From Bradyrhizobium sp. SZCCT0148 (GTDB lineage: Bacteria; Pseudomonadota; Alphaproteobacteria; Rhizobiales; Xanthobacteraceae), in the NCBI RefSeq assembly GCF_018129985.1, contig NZ_JAFCKT010000014.1, positions 1 to 64,000 of the forward strand: a DNA stretch of 64,000 bases. The letters are read 5' to 3'. Below, piece by piece: positions 53,469 through 61,462 of the stretch. The translations under genes were made by a program, and so were the position numbers. How positions within the stretch are numbered: the first letter of the stretch is position 1; each line of letters begins with the position of its first letter. The notes beneath the pieces are model-generated. The model made no database searches. It had not been told where the DNA came from and saw nothing but the letters and a program-made list of their open reading frames with translations.

Positions 53469-54197
53469 GTGCCTCAGGACAAGACCGGCGATCCCCGACA
53501 GTCGGCGGGCAACAAACTATCGGTCTTGCGCAAGCACCCGATCTTCGCGGATCTGGAGCCGGAAGCGCTTGATCAGCTCTGCCGCTATGCCAAGCACACC
53601 ACCGTGAAGCGTGGCGCGACGATCGCTGCCAAGGGCGATCCCGGCAACAGCCTGTTCGCCGTGATCGCGGGGACGGTGAAGATTTCTTCCTCGTCGCCCG
53701 ATGGTCGTAACGCGATCCTCAATCTGATCGGTCCCGGCGAAATCTTCGGCGAGATCGCGGTGCTCGACGGGGCTCCCCGGTCGGCCGATGCGACCGCCAA
53801 CACCAATTGCGAGCTCTACATCATCGATCGCCGGGACTTCCTGCCGTTCGTGAAGAGCCAGCCGGCACTGGCGATGAAATTCATCGAGCTGCTCTGCGCC
53901 CGTCTGCGCTGGACCAGCCAGCAGGTCGAGCAGGTCATCCTCCAGAATCTGCCGGGCCGGCTGGCGAGCGCGCTGCTCGGGCTCACCGAGGAGCGCAAAT
54001 TCGACTCCGGCAGCGGCACGCTCGCCATCACGCAGCAGGAGATCAGCGAGATGGTGGGGATGACGCGCGAGAGCATCAACAAGCAATTACGCGCCTGGGC
54101 CGGCCGCAACTGGGTTCGCCTCGAGCACGGCGCCATCGTCGTGCTCGATACCGACGCGCTGCGCGAACTCGCCGAGAGCGGCCTGAACGGCGAGTAA
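53469..54197 (+). CDS. CRP-like transcriptional regulator
   Basis: A 242-residue CRP/FNR-family regulator without the N-terminal cysteine cluster. The cyclic-nucleotide-binding fold is complete (GEIFGEIAVLDGAPRSADATA), so it may bind a nucleotide. The recognition helix is EISEMVGMTRESINKQLRAW, which lacks the E-x-x-S-R of FNR, so it should bind a different DNA site from its upstream neighbour. The start is GTG 53469. It converges on the cyclase gene with an 8-base gap. Confidence 0.88.
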   Translation: MPQDKTGDPRQSAGNKLSVLRKHPIFADLEPEALDQLCRYAKHTTVKRGATIAAKGDPGNSLFAVIAGTVKISSSSPDGRNAILNLIGPGEIFGEIAVLDGAPRSADATANTNCELYIIDRRDFLPFVKSQPALAMKFIELLCARLRWTSQQVEQVILQNLPGRLASALLGLTEERKFDSGSGTLAITQQEISEMVGMTRESINKQLRAWAGRNWVRLEHGAIVVLDTDALRELAESGLNGE

Positions 54198-54205
54198 CGG
54201 CGTGC

Positions 54206-54982
54206 CTAGCTGTCGATGATGGCGACGGCGCGGGTCCAGCCCGCGGAGGCGCGTTCGATCTTGACCGGAAAACATGAGACGGTGAAACCGGTCGAGGGCA
54301 GCTGGTCGAGATTGTGCAGCTTCTCCAGATGGCAATAGCCGATGTGCCGTCCCGCCTTGTGGCCCTCCCAGATCAGGCCGGCGTCTCTTGTCTCGGCATA
54401 TTTCTTCGCGGTGTAGACGAAAGGCGCGTCCCAGCTCCAGCCGTCAGTGCCGGTCAGCCGAACGCCGCATTCGAGCAGATACATGGTGGCCTCATAGCCC
54501 ATGCCGCAGCCGGAATTGACGTAGTCGGCCTGACCGAACCTGGCGCCGGCGCTGGTGTTGACGACCACGATCTCCAGCGGCGACAGCGTGTGCCCGATGC
54601 GCTTCAGCTCCTTCTCGACGTCGTCGGCGCTTGCCACGTAGCCGTCGGGCAGATGCCGGAAGTCGAGCTTCACGCCGGGCTGAAGGCACCATTCCAGCGG
54701 CACCTCGTCGATCGTCCATGACCGCTCGCCGCGGTTCATGGTCGGATGGAAGTGCCAGGGCGCATCGAGATGCGTGCCGTTATGGGTCGACAGCGAAACC
54801 TGTTCGACCGCCCAGCCCTGTCCGTCGGGCAGATCCTTTGCCTTGAGGCCGTCGAAAAACTGCAGCATGCGCGGCAGCCCTTGTTGGTGATCGATGTACT
54901 GGATGGTCGGGTGATTGCCGGGCGGATCAGCCGTCACGTCATTTTTGAGCGGGACCGAGATATCGATCAGCTTCCGCGGCAT
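54206..54982 (-). CDS. Putative cyclase / kynurenine-formamidase-like metal hydrolase
   Basis: A 258-residue cyclase-family protein. The metal-binding signature HNGTHLDAPWHF is intact, with further conserved residues in TDGWSWDAPF. Members hydrolyse arylformamides or cyclic amides/lactones. ATG 54982 is chosen because AGGA lies 6 bases upstream; the ATG at 54988 would sit on the ribosome site. It is divergent from the TRAP transporter and the SDR, so it probably works on the substrate they import and oxidise. Confidence 0.82.
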   Translation of the reverse strand: MPRKLIDISVPLKNDVTADPPGNHPTIQYIDHQQGLPRMLQFFDGLKAKDLPDGQGWAVEQVSLSTHNGTHLDAPWHFHPTMNRGERSWTIDEVPLEWCLQPGVKLDFRHLPDGYVASADDVEKELKRIGHTLSPLEIVVVNTSAGARFGQADYVNSGCGMGYEATMYLLECGVRLTGTDGWSWDAPFVYTAKKYAETRDAGLIWEGHKAGRHIGYCHLEKLHNLDQLPSTGFTVSCFPVKIERASAGWTRAVAIIDS

Positions 54983-55106
54983 GGGCATTCCTTCGAGATA
55001 ATCCCCTGTTTCGGGCATCTTGAGGGGCCTCTCTTGGTCGCGTCAAGTCACGTCCCAGCGACGCAAGCCGTCCTGCCGGCTTCCGCAATGACGCGAATTG
55101 CGCCAG

Positions 55107-55137
55107 ATTGATCGATGCAACTGCGGCATCGATCAAT
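55107..55137. promoter_or_regulatory. Perfect 12-bp inverted repeat, likely operator
   Basis: ATTGATCGATGC (55107-55118) has a perfect inverted copy at 55126-55137 with 7 bases between. It lies in the divergent region (54983-55273) between the cyclase and TRAP genes. No cognate regulator is visible beside it. A REP-like stretch with GCAATGACG lies at about 55035-55095. Confidence 0.5.
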
Positions 55138-55273
55138 GCCGGATTTGGCTTGGACATGGAATGCCGCGCGCCCTAGGGACGACATTGGCGCTTGACTTCA
55201 CACCTGAAGGGGAGCGACCCAAGGCGGCCTGCAGCAAGCCGACAACGACATAATCAACCAGGAGGAAGCCCAG

Positions 55274-56245
55274 ATGAAGACACTCACCGGTATCATCGCA
55301 GCCGTTGCATTGGTGCTCTCAGCGCCACTGGCGACCGCGCGCGACTTCCGCTCCGCCGACATCCATCCCGCCGATTATCCGACCGTCGAGGCCGTCAAGT
55401 TCATGGGCAAGCAGCTCGCGGCAGCGAGCGGCGGCAAGCTCGGCGTCAAGGTGTTTCCGAACGGAGCCCTGGGCTCCGAAAAGGACACCATCGAGCAACT
55501 CAAGATCGGCGCGCTCGACATGATGCGGATCAATGCGTCGCCGCTCAACAATTTCGTGCCGGAAACAATCGCATTATGCCTGCCCTTCGTCTTCCGCGAC
55601 ACCCAGCACATGCGCACCGTCCTCGACGGGCCGATCGGCGATGAGATCCTGGCAGCCATGGAGCCGGCTGGACTGGTCGGGCTTGCCTATTACGATAGCG
55701 GCGCCCGGTCCATTTACACCGTCAAGGCGCCGGTCAAGTCGCTGGCAGACTTGAAGGGCCTGAAGATCCGCGTCCAGCAGTCCGATCTGTGGGTCGGCAT
55801 GATCCAGAGCTTAGGGGCCAACCCGACGCCGATGCCTTATGGTGAAGTCTATACGGCGCTCAAGACCGGCCTCGTGGATGCCGCCGAAAACAATTGGCCT
55901 TCCTACGAATCGTCGCGCCATTTCGAGGCCGCCAAGTTCTACAACATCACAGAGCACTCCCTGGCGCCCGAAGTTCTGGTGATGTCCAAGAAGGTTTGGG
56001 ACACGCTGAGCAAGGAGGATCAGGCCATGGTCCGCAAGGCGGCCAAGGAATCGGTGCCGGTCATGCGCAAGCTCTGGGACGAGCGTGAGCAGGCGTCCCG
56101 CAAGACGGTCGAGGCCGCCGGCGTTCAGGTCGTCACGATCGCCAACAAGCAGGAATTCGTCGACGCGATGAAGCCGGTGTACCAGAAGTTCGCGGGTGAC
56201 GAGAAGCTGCAGGGCCTCGTGAAGCGTATCCAGGACACGAAGTAA
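55274..56245 (+). CDS. dctP: TRAP transporter substrate-binding protein
   Basis: A 323-residue DctP-type periplasmic protein. The signal peptide ends at about residue 22 (ATARDF). The family arginine that clamps a carboxylate is expected within LKGLKIRVQQSD; the later VDAAENNWPSYES block is also typical. AGGAGG precedes the ATG. It binds an organic acid and feeds the DctQ/DctM permease encoded downstream. Confidence 0.9.
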   Translation: MKTLTGIIAAVALVLSAPLATARDFRSADIHPADYPTVEAVKFMGKQLAAASGGKLGVKVFPNGALGSEKDTIEQLKIGALDMMRINASPLNNFVPETIALCLPFVFRDTQHMRTVLDGPIGDEILAAMEPAGLVGLAYYDSGARSIYTVKAPVKSLADLKGLKIRVQQSDLWVGMIQSLGANPTPMPYGEVYTALKTGLVDAAENNWPSYESSRHFEAAKFYNITEHSLAPEVLVMSKKVWDTLSKEDQAMVRKAAKESVPVMRKLWDEREQASRKTVEAAGVQVVTIANKQEFVDAMKPVYQKFAGDEKLQGLVKRIQDTK

Positions 56246-56260
56246 GACCACAGCGTCGGC

Positions 56261-56289
56261 CCCGGCGTCGCCGCGAAGGCGACACCGGG
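56261..56289 (+). other. Intercistronic hairpin after dctP
   Basis: CCCGG-C-GTCGCC pairs with GGCGAC-A-CCGGG around a 5-base loop, a strong stem without a T-run. It should stabilise the dctP message or partly terminate, giving more binding protein than permease. Confidence 0.55.
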
Positions 56290-56310
56290 TCTTCGCACGG
56301 AGACGCGGCA

Positions 56311-56862
56311 ATGACAGATCCACACGTTGCAGACCACGAGCAGGGGGCGGCCGCCGCACGCCCGGCGACCGGCTTGCTGTCGCGCGTCAATGCCGTCGTC
56401 GCGCGTGCGGGCATGTATCTGTCCGTGAGCGGATTGCTCCTCATCGTCACCGTCGTGTTCTACCAGGTGTTCGGCCGATACGTGCTCAATTCCAGCCCGA
56501 CCTGGACGGAGAACCTTGCGCTGGTTCTCATCCTTTATGTCACGCTGATCGGCGCTGCCGTCGGCGTGCGCGATGCCGGACACATCGGCATGGACAGCCT
56601 GCTGGTGATGCTGCCTGATCACGCGCGAGAGAAGATCGAACTCGTCATCCACGTGCTGGTGGCCGCGTTTGGTGTCGCCATGGCCTATAACGGGTGGATC
56701 CTCGGCGCATCCGTCGGAACCGTGAAGATCCCAAATCTCGGCCTCCCCGAGATCGTCCGCTACGTCCCGTTGATCGCCTCCGGCGTCCTGATCGTCTCCT
56801 TTTCCATCGAGCACATCATTGCTCTCTTGCGTGGCGAAGAGGTCGTCCCCTCATGGAACTGA
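56311..56862 (+). CDS. dctQ: TRAP transporter small permease
   Basis: A 183-residue membrane protein with four transmembrane helices (about 35-55, 70-90, 110-130, 150-172) and the PTWTENLALVLILYVTLIGAA block of the DctQ family. Its 3' end overlaps the dctM start by 10 bases, as is usual for these pairs. Confidence 0.88.
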   Translation: MTDPHVADHEQGAAAARPATGLLSRVNAVVARAGMYLSVSGLLLIVTVVFYQVFGRYVLNSSPTWTENLALVLILYVTLIGAAVGVRDAGHIGMDSLLVMLPDHAREKIELVIHVLVAAFGVAMAYNGWILGASVGTVKIPNLGLPEIVRYVPLIASGVLIVSFSIEHIIALLRGEEVVPSWN

Positions 56863-58145
56863 TCATTCTCGGGGCTTCCTTCTTCGGCTTCCTGATCCTC
56901 GGCGTCCCCGTCGCCTTCGCCATCGGCCTCTCGGCGCTCTGCACCATCCTCTACGAGGGCCTGCCGGTCGCCGTCATCTTCCAGCAGATGATGTCCGGGA
57001 TGAACATCTTCTCGTTCCTTGCGATTCCGTTCTTCGTCCTCAGCGGTGAGCTGATGCTGCATGGCGGGGTCGCCGACAAGATCGTGCAGCTCGCCAAGAA
57101 TCTCGTCGGGCACATCCGGGGCGGGCTCGGCATGTCGAACGTGGTCGCCTGCACGCTGTTCGGCGGCGTATCCGGCTCGCCCGTGGCCGACGTGTCGGCG
57201 ATGGGCGCGGTGATGATCCCGATGATGAAAAAGGAGGGGTTCGACACCGACTACGCCGTCAACGTCACCACCCACGCCTCGCTGGTGGGCGCCTTGATGC
57301 CGACCAGCCACAACATGATCATTTATGCCCTGGCCGCCGGCGGCAAGGTCTCGATTGGTGCGCTGATCGCCGCCGGCCTTTTGCCGGCGATCGTGCTGAT
57401 GGCGTGCATGCTGGTCGCCGCTTACGGCGTTGCGGTGAAGCGCGGCTATCCGGCCGGCAAGTTTCCGGGCTGGGCCGAGGTTTTCCGCTCGCTGGCGGCG
57501 GCACTCCCCGGCCTTCTGATCGTCGGCATCATCCTGACGGGCATCCTGTCCGGCGTCTTCACGGCAACTGAATCCGCAGCCGTCGCGGTCACCTACACGA
57601 TGCTGCTGACGTTCTTCATCTACCGCACCATGACCTGGAGCAACTTCCTGCGTGCCGCCGCCAAGGCGGTGAAGACGACGGGCGTGGTGCTGCTGCTGAT
57701 CGGCGTCTCCACCATGTTCCAGTATCTGATGGGGCTCTACGAGGTGGCTGATCTCGCAGGCAATTTGATGGGAAAGGTCTCGACGCAGCCCTGGGTCATC
57801 TTTCTGCTCATCAACGTCATCCTGTTCGTGCTCGGCACCTTCATGGACATGGCGGCGACGATCCTGATCTGCACCCCGATCTTCCTGCCGATCGCGATGA
57901 AGGCGGGTATGGATCCGGTCCAATTCGGCATGCTGATGCTGATCAACTGCGCTCTCGGACTCAACACCCCGCCGGTCGGAACCACCCAGTTCGTAGGCTG
58001 TGCGATCGGCGGCATCTCGGTGGGCGCGGTGATGCGCACCATCCTGCCGTTCTACGCCGCGCTGATCGCAGCCCTGATGTTCGTGACTTACGTCCCCGCA
58101 TTCTCGCTGTGGCTGCCCCGCCTGCTGATGGGCTACAAGGGCTAG
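56853..58145 (+). CDS. dctM: TRAP transporter large permease
   Basis: A 430-residue DctM-type permease with about 11-12 transmembrane helices. It imports the organic acid with sodium ions. Family blocks are GVPVAFAIGLSAL, FGGVSGSPVADVSAMG, ATESAAVAVTYTM and NCALGLNTPPVG. ATG 56853 overlaps dctQ, and an upstream extension in the same frame lies inside dctQ and is not used. Confidence 0.9.
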   Translation: MELIILGASFFGFLILGVPVAFAIGLSALCTILYEGLPVAVIFQQMMSGMNIFSFLAIPFFVLSGELMLHGGVADKIVQLAKNLVGHIRGGLGMSNVVACTLFGGVSGSPVADVSAMGAVMIPMMKKEGFDTDYAVNVTTHASLVGALMPTSHNMIIYALAAGGKVSIGALIAAGLLPAIVLMACMLVAAYGVAVKRGYPAGKFPGWAEVFRSLAAALPGLLIVGIILTGILSGVFTATESAAVAVTYTMLLTFFIYRTMTWSNFLRAAAKAVKTTGVVLLLIGVSTMFQYLMGLYEVADLAGNLMGKVSTQPWVIFLLINVILFVLGTFMDMAATILICTPIFLPIAMKAGMDPVQFGMLMLINCALGLNTPPVGTTQFVGCAIGGISVGAVMRTILPFYAALIAALMFVTYVPAFSLWLPRLLMGYKG

Positions 58146-58166
58146 CAGCTACAGGAGAAGCCAACA

Positions 58167-58973
58167 GTGACCGACTATCGCAAGCTCTTTGATCTCACCG
58201 GCAAGACGGCCGTGGTGCTCGGCGCCGCATCGGGCATCGGCAAATCGTCGGCCGAGGCGCTGGCTGGGCTCGGGGCGCGCGTCGTCTGCGCCGATCGCGC
58301 GCTTGACGCCGCGGAGGCGACCGCCGCCGGCATTCGCGACAAGGGTGGCTGGGCGGAAGCAGCCGGCTGTGATGCCGCAAGCGCTGCGGACGTCAGTGCG
58401 CTGGCCAAGACGGTGATGCAGAAATTTCCCCGGCTCGACATCGCCGTGACGACGCCCGGGCTCAATATCCGCAAGACGATCCTCGACTACACCGAGGAGG
58501 ATCTCGACCGCGTCCTCAACCTCAACGTCAAGGGCACGGTGTGGTTCTTCCAGGCCTTCGGCCGCATCATGGTCGCGCAAAAGGGTGGCAGCATCATCGC
58601 CTGCTCGTCGGTGCGCGCGGTGACCATCGAGCCGGGCCTCGGCGTCTACGGCTCGACCAAGGCGGCCATCGGCCTGCTGGTGAAGGGCTTTGCCTCCGAG
58701 GTCGGCCATGCCGGCGTGCGCGTCAACGCAATCGCGCCAAGCATTGCGGAGACTGCGCTGACCGGTCCGTTCAAGCAGCGCCCCGACATCTACAATCTCT
58801 ACGCTGGCCACACCGTGTTCAACCGCTGGAGCAGCGCCGACGAGGTCGCGACCGCCGTCGCCTATCTCGCCTCGGACGCTGCGAGCTATGTCAGCGGCAG
58901 CACGCTGTTCGTCGATGGCGGCTGGACCGCCGTCGACGGCCCGCCGACAGGCCTCACCCAGCTGCACAAATAG
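58167..58973 (+). CDS. Short-chain dehydrogenase/reductase (TRAP operon)
   Basis: A 268-residue SDR. The cofactor motif is GAASGIGKS, and catalytic Ser is in ACSSVRAV and Tyr/Lys in YGSTKAA. The usual NAG motif reads TTPGLN, a divergence that may affect the fold around the cofactor. GTG 58167 follows AGGAG, 21 bases after dctM, so it is probably co-transcribed and oxidises the imported hydroxy acid. Confidence 0.87.
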   Translation: MTDYRKLFDLTGKTAVVLGAASGIGKSSAEALAGLGARVVCADRALDAAEATAAGIRDKGGWAEAAGCDAASAADVSALAKTVMQKFPRLDIAVTTPGLNIRKTILDYTEEDLDRVLNLNVKGTVWFFQAFGRIMVAQKGGSIIACSSVRAVTIEPGLGVYGSTKAAIGLLVKGFASEVGHAGVRVNAIAPSIAETALTGPFKQRPDIYNLYAGHTVFNRWSSADEVATAVAYLASDAASYVSGSTLFVDGGWTAVDGPPTGLTQLHK

Positions 58974-58983
58974 GCGGGCCGTC

Positions 58984-59000
58984 AGGGCGTGTACTCATAA
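58984..59000 (-). repeat. Left inverted repeat around the orphan gene
   Basis: AGGGCGTGTACTCATAA is the reverse complement, with two mismatches, of the segment at 60749-60765. Bases 59001-59364 include a GTGTCCG/CGGACAC hairpin (59028-59054) and no gene. Confidence 0.5.
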
Positions 59001-59364
59001 GTTCGACCGGCCCGCGCGAAGGGGCCGTGTCCGTTGTTTCTTCAACACCGGACACAGGCCAATTCGCTCTGGCTAGTCCGTTAAGGGCCCACGAGCCGTA
59101 ATACTTGCAGTGAGCAAATCCAGTCGGCTCTGCCTCCGACAGGAGACCTCAGCGAGACCTCCAACACTAGTCGCGAAGGGCCAAAAGCCAACTTGCGGGC
59201 TGCTGTCGCTTGCCTTCGCACATAGTTCCGCAATTACGATGGTCAACGATTGCTAAAAACGAAGCCGCAAAAGATGACAGGTCACCGATTATTTCCACAA
59301 CCTCTGTTTGCTAAGAGGTTCAACTGCTACAGCAGTCCGACCGTAATCGAACGTATAAATTGGC

Positions 59365-60624
59365 ATGAAGACATTCCCCAGCTTGATCTTCGGGAGCGTT
59401 GTCGTTTTGCTCGGCTTGGGGCTTATGCTGCTGTTTTCGCAGCCTTGGCTCGTCTTCGGCGCCCTTATGAGTTTTACAAAGTCGGTCAAGGTCACCACAC
59501 CTGGGGAGGATCGGGGTTACTATTACAGGTTCAGGGCCAGCTACGATTACAAAGGCGAGCCGCTTGATTTCGACATCGTGGTCGGTTGCCGCGTTAAGAT
59601 AACGACCTACAAGGATAACGACCGAACAGTCGAAGTTGGTGTCGTCCCCACGCTCTTCGGGCTCAAGACAAGAGATCAGCATGGTGTGGCAGTACAGGTG
59701 CCCCAAGCTTGTAAAGGCGAGACCACGCAGAACGGCAGAGTTCCCAAAACGCTATTACCGCTCGTGGTCACCTATCAACGTGCTGACGAGCCTTGGTCTG
59801 GCGTCGCCTATGCGTCAGAGGATGCGTACAACAACCCGCGCTCCGAATTGAAATTCCTGGGTTCTACGATTGCTCGAGCAACGCGCGAAGAATGGCAAGC
59901 GTGGCGTGAGACCGAGGCGGGAAAGAATTTCATCACCTACGAGGTGTTGGGCATCAACCCGGCAAATATGTGGGATTTTCCTAGGTGGAAGCCGGGGCTT
60001 CGTGTGATGGCCTCACAGTGCCTCAGCATTTCAAGAGTGAAGCTCTCCGACGCGGTACGCACCGTCGTGACATCTGGCTGGCCTCCCAGTAAACCGAGTT
60101 ATTGGTTTCCGGATGAGCGGACCCGTCAATCGCTTTGGGATATCGCTTATGGACCTAATAAGCCTCCGCTCATTGACGGCAACCGGTTTCAAGATTTCTT
60201 AGAGAGTGGCTCTCCGGGCTTGAATGGGCTGGCCAGACGCGAACCCGGCGCAGTCATTTTCTTCAGTCGCCAAGTCGAAGGCGATGTTTACCCTGCCCAC
60301 ACAGATCTTTCGATTAATCGGCTGGAGCCTACCGGTGAACTTGCAGCCGAAATGAGAGCAAAAGAACGGTTGGATTATTCGGCAGCTGAAATCAAGCCGG
60401 AACTACGGGGCTTTGCCTTTTGCGATAGCTCAATCGTTTCGATCAACGGCGCGCCGCAATGGCCTCCCAAATATCTGTATCGCAATGCGAATCGGGTCAA
60501 CGGCGAGGCGATCAGCGAACAACTCGCAAAGTATGGCACCAACTACAGCATCGCATTCGAGCGCGACGAGTACATCATCTTTTTACGAATCTACGAACTT
60601 GCGAGCAGCTTCGCAAAATTGTGA
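59365..60624 (+). CDS. Membrane-anchored hypothetical protein
   Basis: A 419-residue protein with one N-terminal hydrophobic segment (about residues 7-35), then a long soluble part rich in Trp, Tyr and Pro, predicted outside the cytoplasm. Two repeated-looking YxY/R-rich segments (near 50-60) and four cysteines are seen. No family is recognised. Its GC content and codon choice are lower than those of its neighbours, and inverted repeats bracket it, so it looks acquired. Confidence 0.6.
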   Translation: MKTFPSLIFGSVVVLLGLGLMLLFSQPWLVFGALMSFTKSVKVTTPGEDRGYYYRFRASYDYKGEPLDFDIVVGCRVKITTYKDNDRTVEVGVVPTLFGLKTRDQHGVAVQVPQACKGETTQNGRVPKTLLPLVVTYQRADEPWSGVAYASEDAYNNPRSELKFLGSTIARATREEWQAWRETEAGKNFITYEVLGINPANMWDFPRWKPGLRVMASQCLSISRVKLSDAVRTVVTSGWPPSKPSYWFPDERTRQSLWDIAYGPNKPPLIDGNRFQDFLESGSPGLNGLARREPGAVIFFSRQVEGDVYPAHTDLSINRLEPTGELAAEMRAKERLDYSAAEIKPELRGFAFCDSSIVSINGAPQWPPKYLYRNANRVNGEAISEQLAKYGTNYSIAFERDEYIIFLRIYELASSFAKL

Positions 60625-60748
60625 GGGAGCCGACTAAAGTTGAGCGGTCGTAATCGGTCACCGTCTTCGGTCGCAGGTCAGCTATGGGTCATCAGCCGCC
60701 GATCACGCTCAAGGTTGCAGACTTCCGTTTTGCGTTGGAAGCCGGCGT

Positions 60749-60765
60749 TTATGAGTACATACCCT
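60749..60765 (+). repeat. Right inverted repeat around the orphan gene
   Basis: TTATGAGTACATACCCT pairs with 58984-59000. It reaches into the stop codon of the convergent ModA-like gene. Bases 60625-60748 hold no gene; the TTGCAGACTTCCG...GGAAGCCGGCG part looks like a dispersed repeat. Confidence 0.5.
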
Positions 60766-61462
60766 AGCCGGCGAATCCGACGCGCTGGCGCAGCTCCCTG
60801 TGATCTGCGCGGGTCAGCAACGCGACCAGCGCGGCTGCCTCCTTCGGATGCGCGGCCCCAGCGGTCACGCCGGCGGTGTACATCGTCACGAGTTCGCAGC
60901 CCGGCGGCAGCGCCCCTGACAGTTCAATGCCGCCTGTGGCGATGATCTCGGTCACCTGCGTGCATCCGATCGGTCTTGCCGCCGTCGATGCCGCGAGCTC
61001 GCGCATGGCCGTTGCACCGTTTGGAAATATCTTGAGGCGCGGGGCAACTTCAGAGGCGATGCCGAGCTGGTCCAGCACTTTTGCGACATGCTGGCCCGCG
61101 GTCGAGGCCTTGGTGTCGGGGACGTAGATGGCATCGGCGCTGCGCAGAACCTCGCGCAGATCGGCCTCGGTCTTCGCCGTCACCTTGGGATCGCGGCTGC
61201 GGACCGCCAGCGCGGTCTCGACCCGGCCGACATCCGTGATTGACGAGGCAACGACGAGATTTTCGTCGGCAAGCTTCGCCAGCAGCGCCTGCGTCAGGAT
61301 CACGAGATCGGTCGGCGTTCCCGCGCGCAGCTTGTCGGCCATGATGCCGACTGCGCCGAATTGGCCGTCGATGCCGAGGCCGGTCTGCGCCTTGAAGGCG
61401 TCGCTGAGGCCGCGTACGAGACCTTGCGCCGCGCCGCCGCTCAAAATGTTCACCGTCGTCAA
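60764..61462 (-). CDS. ModA-like substrate-binding-domain protein without a signal peptide
   Basis: A 232-residue type II binding-protein fold related to molybdate-binding ModA (VNILSGGAAQGLVRGLSDAF; FGAVGIMADKLRAGTPTDLVIL). The start is TTG 61462, overlapping the stop of the upstream molybdenum-enzyme gene (TTGA). From this start there is no signal peptide, so it should stay in the cytoplasm. It could sense or deliver molybdate or a substrate to the adjacent enzyme. It is last in the operon. Confidence 0.75.
   Translation of the reverse strand: MTTVNILSGGAAQGLVRGLSDAFKAQTGLGIDGQFGAVGIMADKLRAGTPTDLVILTQALLAKLADENLVVASSITDVGRVETALAVRSRDPKVTAKTEADLREVLRSADAIYVPDTKASTAGQHVAKVLDQLGIASEVAPRLKIFPNGATAMRELAASTAARPIGCTQVTEIIATGGIELSGALPPGCELVTMYTAGVTAGAAHPKEAAALVALLTRADHRELRQRVGFAG

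Noticed and set aside
54939..55157. A 72-codon minus-strand gene beginning MSKPNPALID
   Set aside because: The frame crosses a REP-like repeat and the 12-bp inverted repeat and overlaps the cyclase gene start. It has no family.
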